Shown one piece after another: positions 8,519 to 17,959 of a DNA stretch of 64,000 nucleotides. Positions within the stretch are counted from its first letter, which is position 1, and each line of letters begins with the position of its first letter. Location of the stretch: assembly GCA_963725155.1 (NCBI GenBank), contig CAVRXU010000011.1, positions 62,001-126,000 of the forward strand. Direction: 5' to 3'. The notes under the pieces were generated by a model that searched no databases, was not told the DNA's origin, and worked only from the letters and a program-made list of their open reading frames with translations. The position numbers and the translations under genes are program-made. The stretch comes from DATDAH01 sp963725155 (GTDB taxonomy: Bacteria; Actinomycetota; Acidimicrobiia; Acidimicrobiales; DATDAH01).

Positions 8519-10806
8519 TGGGCGCCACCGTGCACCTCACCCTCAGCGGGCTCCGGCACCGGGGTTGGGCCCAGGTCGTGGCCCTGGTCGGCGTCTGCGC
8601 CCTCGCCGCCACCGCGGTCGTGGCCGGCCTCGCCGCCCAGACCACCGCGGCCGACCAGGTCGATGCCGCCTATCAGCGGGCAGGACGGCCCGACCTCGTC
8701 CTCTACGGCGGGGCCGCCGCCCTCGATGGCGTGGCCGACGACGACGCGGTGGCCGAGGTCTCCGAGCCCCGGGCCTTCGTCACCGACCTCACCACCCCGG
8801 TCGACGACGACGCCATCGACGTCCGCGTCATCGCCACCGACCCCGAGGCCCTGCCCGCGGTGGCCACCCCGGATCTGGTGGCGGGCCACTGGCCCGAGGC
8901 CGGTGACGATGACGCCGTGGTCGTCGAGCAGTCGCTGGTGGCCAACGGCGTCGTCGCGGTGGGCGACACCCTCACCGTCGACGGCCCGACCGGGCCCACG
9001 GACCTCCATGTGGTGGGTGCCGCCGTCGACCTCCTCGACTGCTTCTGGCCCACCTGTGACCCGTTGCGCCTGTTCGCCCGGCCCGAGACGGTCGACGCCC
9101 TGGCCCCCGACGGTCGCCCCTCCGGCTTCCTCGCCGCCTACGCCCTCCGCGATCCGGCGTCGGCAGCCACCGTCGGAGGGCGGCTCCTGGCCGATCCCGC
9201 CGCCGGCATCGACGGGGCCAACCACTGGACCGACACCCGGGCCGACATCCTCGTGGTCGGCTCCGTGTTCGCCAGCCTGGTCGGTGGCTTCGGCGTCTTC
9301 CTCCTGGTCGCGGCCGCCTTCGTGGTCGCGGGGGCCACTGCCGCCCGCCTGGTCGCCCGGCGTCGGTCCCTCGGCTTGCTCGCCGCCACGGGCTTCACCC
9401 CCCGCCAGCTCCTGGCCGCGGTGTGGGCCGAGCACCTCCTGCTCGGCGCCGTCGGCGTGGTGCTGGGCTGGCTGCTCGGGACGGCGCTGGCCCCGATGTT
9501 CCAGGCCGGCCTCGACGGCGTCCTCCCCGGACCCGGCCCCGGCTTCGCCCTCCGCTCGCTGCTGGTGGCGAGCCTGCTGGTCGGTGGTCTGCTGACCGTG
9601 AGCGTGCTGGTGCCGGCGGGGCGGGCCGTGCGCCAGTCACCCAGCGCCGTGCTCCGCGACGTCCCCACCGTGCCCGACGGCGGTCGGCGCCTGGCCGCGC
9701 TGGCCCGCCGGGCCGGCGCCGGGCCGGCCGCCGCCAGTGGGTTGCGTCGGGCCTTCGCCCGGCCCGGCCGTACGGCGTTGGCCGCCGGGGCCCTGGTGGT
9801 CGCCGCCGCCGGGGCCGTGGTCAGCCTCGGGTTCATCGGCACCATCGACGCCGTCGCCGCCGATCCTGCGGTGACCGGCAACCCCTGGGACGTGACCGTC
9901 GAGAGCCGGACCGCGGATGGCGCTGAGGTGGCCGACGTCCTGGACACCACCCCTGAGGTCGGGGCCTGGTTCACGGAGCGGGAGCGCGACGGGACCGTCG
10001 ACGACGCCGGCTTCACGGTCCGGGTCCTCGGGGGTGCGCCCGACGCCGCCGCCTATGTCGTCCAGGAGGGGGCACCGCTGCGGGCGGCCGACGAGGCCAT
10101 CGTCGGGTACGCCTTCCTCGACGAGACCGGGCTGGCCGTCGGCGACCCCCTCCGGGTCGAGGTCGACGACACGGTCCTCGACCTGACGATCGTGGGCTGG
10201 TACTCCGACACCGCCGACAGCGGGAAGATGATCCAGGTCCGCGAGGAGGCCCTGCCCGCCGGCCTGCTCGGCGACGACCCGGACTGGCGGGTGGTCGCCG
10301 CCCCCGGGGTCAGCGACGGGGACCTGGCCGCCGTCCTGAACGACCGGTTCGCGGGGACCGCCGTCGCCGAAGCCCTCAGCGTCGACGACCTCTCCCCGGC
10401 CAAGGGGGCGATGGTGGCCATGGCCGTGCTCCTCGGCGCCGTGGCCCTGGCCAACCTGCTGGCCACCACGCTGAGCGCCACCCGAGAGCGGGCCCGGGCC
10501 CTCGGGATCCTGCGCACGGTCGGGGCCAGCACCGGCCAACTCCTGACCCAGGCCGCGGTGGGGGCGGGGGCCATCGGCCTACTGGCCGCCCTCGTCGGCA
10601 TCCCCTTGGGCTGGGTGGCCTACACCGCGCTGGCTGACGGCCTCACCACCGGGGTCGGCATCGGCCCCGGCTTCGCATCGGACCCGTCGACGGTCGCCGT
10701 GGCCCTCGTCCTGCCCGCCGTGGCCCTCCTCGCCGCCGGCACCGGAGCAGTGGCCAGCCTCGGCCTGGCCCGCCGGCCGGCCTCGGTCCTCGTCCGCTAC
10801 GAGTGA
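8518..10806 (+). CDS. FtsX-like ABC transporter permease
   Basis: 762-residue membrane protein with an N-terminal transmembrane helix, a large extracytoplasmic region, one FtsX domain around residues 240-380 and a second around 630-760. This is the fused two-FtsX architecture typical of actinobacterial drug or peptide export systems. Repeated motifs such as LGLLAATGFTPRQLLAAV and LGILRTVGASTGQLL are the coupling segments of each FtsX half. The last 10 bases overlap the convergent hydrolase gene. The substrate is unknown; control by PadR suggests inducible efflux. Confidence 0.88.
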   Translation: MGATVHLTLSGLRHRGWAQVVALVGVCALAATAVVAGLAAQTTAADQVDAAYQRAGRPDLVLYGGAAALDGVADDDAVAEVSEPRAFVTDLTTPVDDDAIDVRVIATDPEALPAVATPDLVAGHWPEAGDDDAVVVEQSLVANGVVAVGDTLTVDGPTGPTDLHVVGAAVDLLDCFWPTCDPLRLFARPETVDALAPDGRPSGFLAAYALRDPASAATVGGRLLADPAAGIDGANHWTDTRADILVVGSVFASLVGGFGVFLLVAAAFVVAGATAARLVARRRSLGLLAATGFTPRQLLAAVWAEHLLLGAVGVVLGWLLGTALAPMFQAGLDGVLPGPGPGFALRSLLVASLLVGGLLTVSVLVPAGRAVRQSPSAVLRDVPTVPDGGRRLAALARRAGAGPAAASGLRRAFARPGRTALAAGALVVAAAGAVVSLGFIGTIDAVAADPAVTGNPWDVTVESRTADGAEVADVLDTTPEVGAWFTERERDGTVDDAGFTVRVLGGAPDAAAYVVQEGAPLRAADEAIVGYAFLDETGLAVGDPLRVEVDDTVLDLTIVGWYSDTADSGKMIQVREEALPAGLLGDDPDWRVVAAPGVSDGDLAAVLNDRFAGTAVAEALSVDDLSPAKGAMVAMAVLLGAVALANLLATTLSATRERARALGILRTVGASTGQLLTQAAVGAGAIGLLAALVGIPLGWVAYTALADGLTTGVGIGPGFASDPSTVAVALVLPAVALLAAGTGAVASLGLARRPASVLVRYE

Positions 10807-11672
10807 TCGGCGCGGTGGGCGTGCTCGGCCACGAGGTCCACGATCGTGTCCCAGTAGGCCGGCGGGTAGTCGTGGCCGAGGCCCTCGATGAGCTCGAAGC
10901 GGGCCCCGGGCACGGCCTCCGCCGTCCGGCGGCCGCCCGACGGGTCGACGAGCCGGTCCTGGTCGCCGTGGAGGACGAGGAACGGGAGCCGCACCCCGCC
11001 GAGCGCCTCGGTCCGGCTCGGCGCCTCCCGTAGGGCCAGGAGCTGGCGGGCTTGGCCCGACGGGTGGAACGCCCGGTCATAGGCCTCACCGTTGGTCATG
11101 CGGATCCAGGCCTCGTCGAAGGAGGCCGGGCTCCCCCAGGTCCGGATGGAGGTGATCTGGTGCTGCAGGTAGCCCTCCCTGTCCAGCGGGGACGGGGCGA
11201 CGATGTGCTCGAGGGCGTCGGCGCTCGGGAGGCCGACGTCGGCATCACCGGTCGTGGACATCATCGAGGTCACCGAGCGCAGCCGGTCGGCGTGGTGGAT
11301 GGCCAGGAGCTGGGCGATCATCCCGCCCATCGACAAGCCGAGCACGTGGGCCCGGTCGATGTTGGCGGCGTCGAGCACGGCGACGGCGTCCCCGGCCATG
11401 TCCTCCACCGCGTAGGCCGGGGCGTCGGTGCCGGCGTCGTCGAATCCGGTCGACAGGCCGACGTCCCGGTTGTCGAAGCGGATGACGAAGAACCCGGCGG
11501 CGACGAAGCGCTCGAGCCACTCGAGCCGGTAGTTGATGCACTGACTGCCCAGGCCGTTGATCAGGAGCAGGGCGGGATCCGCGTCGAACCCGAAGGTCTC
11601 GTAGTACAGCTCGACGTCGTCATGGAGGGCGTAGGGCACCGTTGCACCGTATTTCTTCGGTGGAATTCTCAC
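10797..11672 (-). CDS. Alpha/beta hydrolase
   Basis: Up to 291 residues. It has the alpha/beta-hydrolase oxyanion stretch LLLINGLGSQCINY, the nucleophile elbow GLSMGG (catalytic Ser), an acid in LVLHGDQDRLVDP and a late His in IEGLGHDYP. The FDNRDVGLS segment is typical of epoxide-hydrolase/haloperoxidase-like esterases. The start is uncertain: GTG 11672, or GTG 11639 giving VPYALHDDVELYYE, which looks like the usual domain start. Its upstream region holds a TetR-like palindrome shared with the divergent desaturase, so lipid-related co-regulation is plausible. Confidence 0.85.
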   Translation of the reverse strand: MRIPPKKYGATVPYALHDDVELYYETFGFDADPALLLINGLGSQCINYRLEWLERFVAAGFFVIRFDNRDVGLSTGFDDAGTDAPAYAVEDMAGDAVAVLDAANIDRAHVLGLSMGGMIAQLLAIHHADRLRSVTSMMSTTGDADVGLPSADALEHIVAPSPLDREGYLQHQITSIRTWGSPASFDEAWIRMTNGEAYDRAFHPSGQARQLLALREAPSRTEALGGVRLPFLVLHGDQDRLVDPSGGRRTAEAVPGARFELIEGLGHDYPPAYWDTIVDLVAEHAHRADHS

Positions 11673-11683
11673 GTTTCATTGCT

Positions 11684-11705
11684 CTCTACCGACCGGTAGG
11701 TAGAG
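11684..11705. promoter_or_regulatory. TetR-like palindromic operator between hydrolase and desaturase
   Basis: A 22-base palindrome: CTCTACC (11684-11690) and GGTAGAG (11699-11705) are exact reverse complements around a CCGG centre, with only one mismatched pair. It covers the likely desaturase -10 (TAGAGT, 11701-11706, seven bases before the ATG) and the gap between two divergent genes. Length and symmetry fit a TetR-family dimer. No TetR gene is adjacent. Confidence 0.65.
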
Positions 11706-11713
11706 TGGCCTCG

Positions 11714-12850
11714 ATGACCTTGACCCTGTCACCATCCACCGACACCGACGCGCCGGTGGAACCCGGCACCGAGGCGCCCGCCAACGGCTCCCTCAAGCCG
11801 GTGATCGACCTCGTCCCGGACGAGGCCTACGAGAACCCGACCTGGAAGGGGCTGGCCTACTTCGGTCGCGACCTCCTGGTCTACGGGCTGGTCGTCTGGG
11901 GCCTGATCGTGGTCTCGAACCCCTTCGCCACCCTGGCCCTCCTCGTCGTCGCCGCCCTGGCGGTGACGGCGCTGTTCGTCGTGGCCCACGACAGCGCCCA
12001 CGGCGCCCTCTTCTCGAGCAAGCGCATGAACTCGGTCATCGGTCACATCGCCATGCTCCCGTCCTGGCACGTCTACGAAGCCTGGATCCTGGGTCACAAC
12101 CGGATCCACCACGCGTACACCGTGCGCCAGGGCTACGACTTCGTGTGGCAGCCCTACACCGCGGACGAGTACGCGGCCATGAGCCCGCTGGGCCGGTTGC
12201 GTCACCGCTTCGAGTGGTCCTGGGCCGGCGCCGGCTCGTACTACATCCGCGAGGTCTGGCTCACGAAGATGATGGTGTTCGACCCGCCGTCGCGGTGGAA
12301 GAAGGCCATCAGCCGTGACCGGGCCATCGTCTACGCCTACCTGGCCACCTTCGCCACGGTCCTGGGCGTCATCGGTTGGAGCCGTACCGGCACGGTGCTG
12401 GGCGTGGCCTGGCTGATCGTCAAGGTCATGGTCATCCCCTTCCTGGCCTTCTCCTACCTGATCGGGTCCGTGGTCCACGTGCACCACGTCCAGCCCGACA
12501 TCCGCTGGTGGAAGCGCCGGGAGTGGACCAAGTTCAAGGGTCAGATGGAGGGCACCACCATCCTGCGCACGGCGCCGGGAATGAACTTCTTCCTGCACTG
12601 GATCATGATCCACATCCCCCACCACGTGGACATGCGCATCCCGATGTACAACCTCGAGCTGGCCGCCGACGCCATCAAGGCGGGCTACCCCGAGACGGTC
12701 CACGACGAGCCCATGCGCTTCCGGGACTTCATCGCCAACAGCCGCCAGTGCAAGCTCTACGACTACGACAACGGCACCTGGATGACCTACGAGGAAGCCG
12801 CCGCCCACCTGGCGGCCAACCCGGTCGAGCCGGAGCCCGCCGCCGCCTGA
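11714..12850 (+). CDS. Membrane fatty acid desaturase
   Basis: 378-residue integral-membrane di-iron desaturase with the three diagnostic His boxes: HDSAH (92-96), HNRIHH (128-133) and HIPHH (300-304), separated by paired hydrophobic segments. It introduces a double bond into an acyl chain using O2 and reducing equivalents from a ferredoxin or cytochrome partner not present nearby. The ATG at 11714 lies about seven bases after a -10-like TAGAGT and has no Shine-Dalgarno, so the message is probably leaderless. The overlapping palindrome suggests control by a fatty-acyl-sensing TetR protein. Confidence 0.92.
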   Translation: MTLTLSPSTDTDAPVEPGTEAPANGSLKPVIDLVPDEAYENPTWKGLAYFGRDLLVYGLVVWGLIVVSNPFATLALLVVAALAVTALFVVAHDSAHGALFSSKRMNSVIGHIAMLPSWHVYEAWILGHNRIHHAYTVRQGYDFVWQPYTADEYAAMSPLGRLRHRFEWSWAGAGSYYIREVWLTKMMVFDPPSRWKKAISRDRAIVYAYLATFATVLGVIGWSRTGTVLGVAWLIVKVMVIPFLAFSYLIGSVVHVHHVQPDIRWWKRREWTKFKGQMEGTTILRTAPGMNFFLHWIMIHIPHHVDMRIPMYNLELAADAIKAGYPETVHDEPMRFRDFIANSRQCKLYDYDNGTWMTYEEAAAHLAANPVEPEPAAA

Positions 12851-12857
12851 GCCCAGG

Positions 12858-13220
12858 TCACGGCAGCGTGAAATTGGGGTTGACGATGAACCCCACGATG
12901 CTGCCCTGGGGAGTGCGCACCGTGCCGGTGACGATCCCCTCGCCCACCTCCGACGCCGGTGTGTGCTCGGTCGCCCCTGAGGCGATGGCCGCGGCCATCG
13001 CCTCGGCCACGTCGTCGACCCCCCAGTAGGTCATCGCCCCGTCCGTGACCGGATGACCGGGCAGCAGGCCCAGCTCGTAGCCCGCCACCTCGTAGCCGAC
13101 GTAGAACGGCTCCTCGAAGTACGGCCCGTAGCCCAGGAGGTCGGTCCACCAGGCCGTCGCGGCCTCGAGGTCCTCGACCGGATGGATGAGCGTGCGCAGT
13201 CCCAACAAGGTGATGGCCAT
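12858..13220 (-). CDS. VOC-family (glyoxalase-like) protein
   Basis: 120-residue protein with one glyoxalase/bleomycin-resistance/dioxygenase fold: LHPVEDL-type beta strand near the N-terminus (LIHPVEDLEAATAWWTDLLG), the mid YEVAGYELGLLPG strand, and the C-terminal TPQGSIVGFIVNP. Such short VOC proteins dimerise to form a metal site, but function cannot be assigned. It is the last gene of a minus-strand set with the NUDIX, GNAT and phosphotransferase genes. The ATG at 13220 is preferred to a TTG at 13232. Confidence 0.8.
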   Translation of the reverse strand: MAITLLGLRTLIHPVEDLEAATAWWTDLLGYGPYFEEPFYVGYEVAGYELGLLPGHPVTDGAMTYWGVDDVAEAMAAAIASGATEHTPASEVGEGIVTGTVRTPQGSIVGFIVNPNFTLP

Positions 13221-13244
13221 GCCCTCAGCCAATCACGCGCCCCG

Positions 13245-13805
13245 TCAGGCGTCCACGAGGAGATCGGCCACACGGCGGAGCATGACCCGGAGGTTCTCCT
13301 CGGCCACGAAGGTCATGGCCTCGCTCACGGGCAGCCATAGCAGACGGGCGGTCGGGTTCTCGGGCTGGACCGCATCGGGCGTGTCGGTGGCCAGGACGTA
13401 ACGGACGTCGAGGTGCTCGTGGGCCGGCTCCCCCTTGCCGGCCGGAACCGGCACGGTGACGAGGTGGACCAAGGTCGGCTCGGGGCCGGGCCACGGTCGG
13501 AGGTCCTCGAGGCCGGTCTCCTCGCCCCCCTCCCGGAGGGCGGTCACGAACGGGTCGACTTCGCCGGGGTCGGCGTGGCCGCCGACCTGCAGCCAGGCCT
13601 GCTGACGCTCGTGCCACCGCAGCAACACCCGCGACGTCGGCGGGTGGACGACGATGGCCGAGCCCGTGATGTGCAGGGGCGCCGACCGGCTCCACGGGTC
13701 GGGGCCGGCGAGCAGGGCGCGGGCCCGCTCCCGGTCCGCAGCTTCCTCCGGGGATCCCGGCTGGTGATCGGCGAGGGCGGCGGCAAAGGACACGCGGTCG
13801 GCCAC
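13245..13805 (-). CDS. NUDIX hydrolase
   Basis: 186-residue protein with a clear NUDIX box: G-H-A-D-P-G-E from 76 and REGGEETGL from 91, supplying the metal-binding glutamates. These enzymes hydrolyse nucleoside diphosphates linked to another moiety. An N-terminal helical segment rich in Ala/Glu/Arg precedes the fold. The GTG start lies nine bases from the preceding GNAT stop, within a tightly spaced operon. The substrate is not predictable. Confidence 0.88.
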   Translation of the reverse strand: MADRVSFAAALADHQPGSPEEAADRERARALLAGPDPWSRSAPLHITGSAIVVHPPTSRVLLRWHERQQAWLQVGGHADPGEVDPFVTALREGGEETGLEDLRPWPGPEPTLVHLVTVPVPAGKGEPAHEHLDVRYVLATDTPDAVQPENPTARLLWLPVSEAMTFVAEENLRVMLRRVADLLVDA

Positions 13806-13814
13806 GACGGTGCC

Positions 13815-14321
13815 TCAGAGCGCCTTGGCCATGATCACCCGCAGCTCGGGGTCGAGGCCGGCCTCGGCCTCCTCCGCCCGGCGCTGGGCCAGGCCCGAGG
13901 TCCACTCGGGCTCGTCCAGCACGCGGTAACCGCGGCGCTCGTACCAGGGCCGGTTCCACGGCACCTCGGAGAAGGTGGTGAGGGTGACGGCGGGGAAGCC
14001 CTTGCCCCGGGCCCACGTCTCGACGTGGCGCATCAGCGCCATCCCGTGGCCCCGGCCGTTGAGCTCGGGCAGGACCGAGATCTCCTCGATGTGGGCGGCG
14101 CCGTCGACGAGATCAACCACGACGAAGCCGACGGGATGGCCGTCCCGGTCGGTGGTGACCCAAGCCCGGCCCGCGGCCCGCCAGCGTTCGAGGGCCGACA
14201 GCTCGTGGGGCGCGTCGTCGGCCACGGCATCGAGGCCGACCTCGGCGAAACGGCGACCGGCGGCCAGCCCGATGGCTTGCAGGAGCGGCAGCTCGGCCTT
14301 GAGGGGGGCCCGGACCGCCAC
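13815..14321 (-). CDS. GNAT-family N-acetyltransferase
   Basis: 168-residue acetyl-CoA-dependent transferase. The acetyl-CoA-binding motif is in VLPELNGRGHGMALM (V-x4-R/G-x-G-x), followed by LTTFSEVPWNRPWYERRGY, the late beta-strand pair of GNAT folds. The GTG at 14321 is two bases past the stop of the phosphotransferase gene, supporting translational coupling. The acceptor is unknown. Confidence 0.87.
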   Translation of the reverse strand: MAVRAPLKAELPLLQAIGLAAGRRFAEVGLDAVADDAPHELSALERWRAAGRAWVTTDRDGHPVGFVVVDLVDGAAHIEEISVLPELNGRGHGMALMRHVETWARGKGFPAVTLTTFSEVPWNRPWYERRGYRVLDEPEWTSGLAQRRAEEAEAGLDPELRVIMAKAL

Positions 14322-14323
14322 GC

Positions 14324-15391
14324 TCAGCTCTCCAGCAGCTGGTGCAGGCAGGTGGCCGCCGGGTTCTCCAGCCAGATGGTGTGGTCGGCGGGGAAGATGC
14401 CCCGCTCGACCCAACGGTTCAAGATGCGCACGACGATGGCCGAGTAGCGGTAGGCGGCGAGCAGCTCGTAGAGCGCCGTGTCCCCGACGTCCCGCCCGAC
14501 GGCGTCGGCGTAGATGTCCCGTTGCTCGTCCCGGGAGGGCTCGCCCGCCAGCCGGTCGATGCCGCCGACCTCGTGACAGGAGCGGTCGAACATCAGCCAC
14601 CAGCCCAGGTCCAGCTCGGGCGGGGCGATCGCCGCCGCCTCCCAGTCCGTGACGCTGGCACAGGCGAAGTCCTGCCAGATGATGTTGCCGGGACGAGGGT
14701 CCCCCCAGCAGAGGGTCGGCGGGGACGGCTCGTCCAGGTGCTCCTCGAGGATGGCGAGGGCGCGTTCCATGTCGGGATGGACCCGGCCCCGCAGCTCATG
14801 GCGGGCGTAGGCCGTCCACAGGTCGAGCTGGCGGTGCAGGGTCGGCTCGACCCCGCTCGGCACCAGCCAGTCGAGGCCGGCGGCTCGCCAGTCCAGGGCG
14901 TGGATGTCGCCCATGGTTCGCACCCCCTCGGCGATCATCCGACCCCGGTCCGCCGGGTCGGCGTCGGCGAAGAAGCCCGCCGCCGGGTACGGCGGGTCGA
15001 CGGACGGCACGACGCCGTCGACGAAGTCCATGACGAAGAAGGGGGTGCCGATGGCCTCGTCGGTCAGGTCGGCGCCGACGATGGCAGCCACCGGGATGTC
15101 CGTGGCCGTGGCCAACGTCGACATGATGCGGTGCTGGATCTCGATCTCGACGTCGATGCCCTCGACCTGGGCGGGGTACACCGCGGGGTCGGCGGTCTCG
15201 CCCCGCAGCACGAGGCGCCGGGAACGGTCGCCTCCGGCCGTGGGGAAGTTGGCGGTGAAGAGCAGCGTCTCGGCCGAGTACCCCATGCCGTCGGGGACGC
15301 CCGCGTCGGTGATCGTGACCACGCCCTCGGCCCCGAGATAGGGCCCGATCCAGTAGGCCAGGCGGTCCCACCGCTCCTGTAGCTCGGTCAT
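14324..15391 (-). CDS. Phosphotransferase (aminoglycoside-phosphotransferase-fold)
   Basis: 355-residue APH/choline-kinase-like enzyme. The catalytic loop CWGDPRPGNIIW supplies the Brenner-motif Asp and Asn, and VTDWEAA supplies the metal-binding Asp. An N-terminal lobe with LVLRGE and IEIQHRIM is the nucleotide-binding part. Actinobacterial members of this clade are often annotated as phosphotransferases next to acyl-CoA dehydrogenases. Here the neighbours are GNAT, NUDIX and VOC proteins, so the role is open. First gene of the operon, divergent from hrpB with about 48 bases between starts. Confidence 0.82.
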   Translation of the reverse strand: MTELQERWDRLAYWIGPYLGAEGVVTITDAGVPDGMGYSAETLLFTANFPTAGGDRSRRLVLRGETADPAVYPAQVEGIDVEIEIQHRIMSTLATATDIPVAAIVGADLTDEAIGTPFFVMDFVDGVVPSVDPPYPAAGFFADADPADRGRMIAEGVRTMGDIHALDWRAAGLDWLVPSGVEPTLHRQLDLWTAYARHELRGRVHPDMERALAILEEHLDEPSPPTLCWGDPRPGNIIWQDFACASVTDWEAAAIAPPELDLGWWLMFDRSCHEVGGIDRLAGEPSRDEQRDIYADAVGRDVGDTALYELLAAYRYSAIVVRILNRWVERGIFPADHTIWLENPAATCLHQLLES

Positions 15392-15439
15392 GGTCCCGCG
15401 AAGGGTAGGGGGCGACTCGGGAACGGCGAGACTGCATCC

Positions 15440-17935
15440 GTGCCCGTTGTCGTCGCCCCGACCGGGCTGCCCGTGGAGACGGCGGTGGCCGACGTCCGGG
15501 ACGCGCTGGCCGCGGTGGGCACCGCCGTGCTCCAGGCCGAGCCGGGGGCGGGCAAGACCACCGTGGTGCCACTGCGCCTGCTCGACGAGCCGTGGCGGGG
15601 TGACGGCCGCATCGTGGTCCTCGAGCCGCGGCGCCTGGCCACCCGGGCCGCGGCGCGGCGCATGGCCGACCTGCTGGGCGAGCGCGTCGGCGACACCGTC
15701 GGCTACCGGACGCGGGACGAACGCCACGTCGGACCGGCGACCCGGATCGAGGTGGTGACCGAAGGGATCCTCACCCGTCGGCTCCAGGCCGACCCGAGCC
15801 TGCCCGGCACCGCGCTGGTCGTCTTCGACGAGGTCCACGAGCGCCACCTGCAGACCGACCTGGCCCTGGCCCTCGCCCTCGATGCCCGCGACGGCCTACG
15901 CCCGGACCTCCGGTTGCTGGCCATGTCGGCCACGCTCGAGGCCAGCCGGCTGGCGGTCCTGCTGGGCGGGACGGCGGGACCGGCGCCGGTGGTGACCAGC
16001 CCCGGTCGCACCCACCCCGTCGACATCCGTTGGCGGCCTCCCGGACCTCGGGTCCGGCCGGACGACGCCATCGCCGCGGTGGTCCACGAGGCGGTTCGGG
16101 ACGAGGCGGGCGACGTGCTCGTGTTCCTTCCCGGGGCGGCGGCCATCCGCCGGGTCGGCGGGTTGCTGGCGGACCTGCCCGGCGCCGTCGACGTCCGGCC
16201 GCTGCACGGCAGCCTCCGACCCGAGGAGCAGGACCTGGCCCTCGCCCCGTCGCTCCCGGGGCGCCGGCGGGTCGTGCTGGCCACCGACATCGCCGAGTCG
16301 AGCCTGACCGTCGACGGCGTCCGGATCGTGGTCGACGGCGGGGAGGTGCGCCGGCCCCGCCATGACGCCCGCAGCGGGTTGAGCCGGCTGCACACGACCG
16401 CCGCCTCGCAGGCGTCGGCGGTCCAGCGGGCGGGGCGGGCCGGACGGCTCGGCCCCGGTGTCGCCTTCCGCCTGTGGTCGGCGGGTGAGCACGCCGCCCG
16501 GCGGCCGTTCGCGCCGCCCGAGATCGCCGCCGCCGACCTGGCGGGTTTGGCCCTGGAGCTGGCCGTCTGGGGGGCGACGGCCGACGCCCTGGCGTTCCTC
16601 GACCCACCGCCGCCCACGGCCCTGGCCGACGCCACCGAGCTGCTCGGCCGTCTCGGAGCGATCGACGACGCCGGACGGCCGACGCCGACCGGGCGGGCGA
16701 TGGTCGACCTCCCGTTGCACCCCCGCTTGGCCCGCATGGTGACCGTCGAGGCCTCCGTGCTGGCCGTGGTGCTGGCCGCCGTGCTCGAGGAACGAGACCC
16801 GCTCCGGGGACGACCCGAGGAGCTGGACGCCGACGTGACCGAGCGGGTCCGCCTGGTCACCGACCCCCGGCGGGGCCATCCCCGGCTGGACGACGGGGCT
16901 CGGCGCACGGCCCGTCGACGGGCCCAGGAACTGGCCCGCCGGGCCGGCATCGGCTTCGGGGACGTCGACCCGAGCCGGGCGGGCCCGGTGCTGGCCCTCG
17001 CCTACCCCGATCGCATCGCGCAGGGCCGGGGGCGAGGGCGCTTCCTGCTGCGGTCAGGCCGGGCCGTGGCCCTGGCCCCCCACGACCCGCTGGCCGCCGA
17101 GGCGTTCATCGTCGTCGCCGACCTGGCCCCGCCCGCCCCTCACGAGAGCGACGACCGGGTCCGTCTGGCCGCGGCCCTCGACGAGGCCGAAGTCGAAGCG
17201 GTGGCCGGGGCCGAGATCGCCGAGACGACGGCGCTGGCCTGGAACGCCCGGGACGAGCTCGAGCAGCGCACCGAGCGGCGCCTGGACGCGTTGGTGCTGG
17301 CCCGGGCCGTCGGGCCCGCCCCCGCCGGGCCCCCGACGACGGCTGCGCTCCTCGACCGGGTGCGGGACGACGGCCTCGGCCTGTTGGGCTGGACCACCGC
17401 GGCCCGCACGCTCCAGGAGCGGGCCGGCTTCGCCCGTCGCTTCCTGGGTGACCCGTGGCCCGATCTCGACGACGAGGCCCTGGTCGCGGGGGTCGACGAG
17501 TGGCTGGCCCCCCTCCTGGGACGGGCCACGTCGCGGGCCGATCTCCGCCGGGTCGACGTGCTGGCCGTGCTCCGGGGTCGCCTGGGCCACCGCCTGCACG
17601 AGCTCGACCGCGTCGTGCCCGCCCGGGTGACGATCGCCAGTGGCCGGGCGGTGGCCGTCGACTACGACGACGACCCTCCGTCCATCAGCGTCCGGGCCCA
17701 GGAGCTCTACGGCACCGCGACCCATCCGAGCGTGGCCGACGGTCGGGTGCCGCTCACCGTCGAGGTCCTCTCCCCCGCCGGCCGCCCGATCCAGGTGACC
17801 GCGGACCTGCCGGGCTTCTGGACGGGATCCTGGGCCGCGGTCCGCAAGGAGATGATCAGCGCCTACCCCAAGCACGACTGGCCCGCCGACCCCACTGCGG
17901 CTGAGCCGACCACCCGGGCCCGCCGCGGCCGCTGA
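15440..17935 (+). CDS. hrpB: ATP-dependent helicase HrpB
   Basis: 831-residue DEAH-type helicase. Walker A AEPGAGKTT is at 33-41, DEVH at 130-133, SAT at 163-165, then the second RecA domain with TDIAESSLT and the arginine-finger motif QRAGRAGR. The HrpB-specific C-terminal domain ends in LPGFWTGSWAAVRKEM and YPKHDWP, which is diagnostic. The length matches HrpB proteins (~820). The exact cellular role of HrpB remains poorly defined. GTG start; the gene stands alone with its own promoter region. Confidence 0.95.
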   Translation: MPVVVAPTGLPVETAVADVRDALAAVGTAVLQAEPGAGKTTVVPLRLLDEPWRGDGRIVVLEPRRLATRAAARRMADLLGERVGDTVGYRTRDERHVGPATRIEVVTEGILTRRLQADPSLPGTALVVFDEVHERHLQTDLALALALDARDGLRPDLRLLAMSATLEASRLAVLLGGTAGPAPVVTSPGRTHPVDIRWRPPGPRVRPDDAIAAVVHEAVRDEAGDVLVFLPGAAAIRRVGGLLADLPGAVDVRPLHGSLRPEEQDLALAPSLPGRRRVVLATDIAESSLTVDGVRIVVDGGEVRRPRHDARSGLSRLHTTAASQASAVQRAGRAGRLGPGVAFRLWSAGEHAARRPFAPPEIAAADLAGLALELAVWGATADALAFLDPPPPTALADATELLGRLGAIDDAGRPTPTGRAMVDLPLHPRLARMVTVEASVLAVVLAAVLEERDPLRGRPEELDADVTERVRLVTDPRRGHPRLDDGARRTARRRAQELARRAGIGFGDVDPSRAGPVLALAYPDRIAQGRGRGRFLLRSGRAVALAPHDPLAAEAFIVVADLAPPAPHESDDRVRLAAALDEAEVEAVAGAEIAETTALAWNARDELEQRTERRLDALVLARAVGPAPAGPPTTAALLDRVRDDGLGLLGWTTAARTLQERAGFARRFLGDPWPDLDDEALVAGVDEWLAPLLGRATSRADLRRVDVLAVLRGRLGHRLHELDRVVPARVTIASGRAVAVDYDDDPPSISVRAQELYGTATHPSVADGRVPLTVEVLSPAGRPIQVTADLPGFWTGSWAAVRKEMISAYPKHDWPADPTAAEPTTRARRGR

Positions 17936-17959
17936 CGATCTCCTGGCTGCCGGCCTTCC

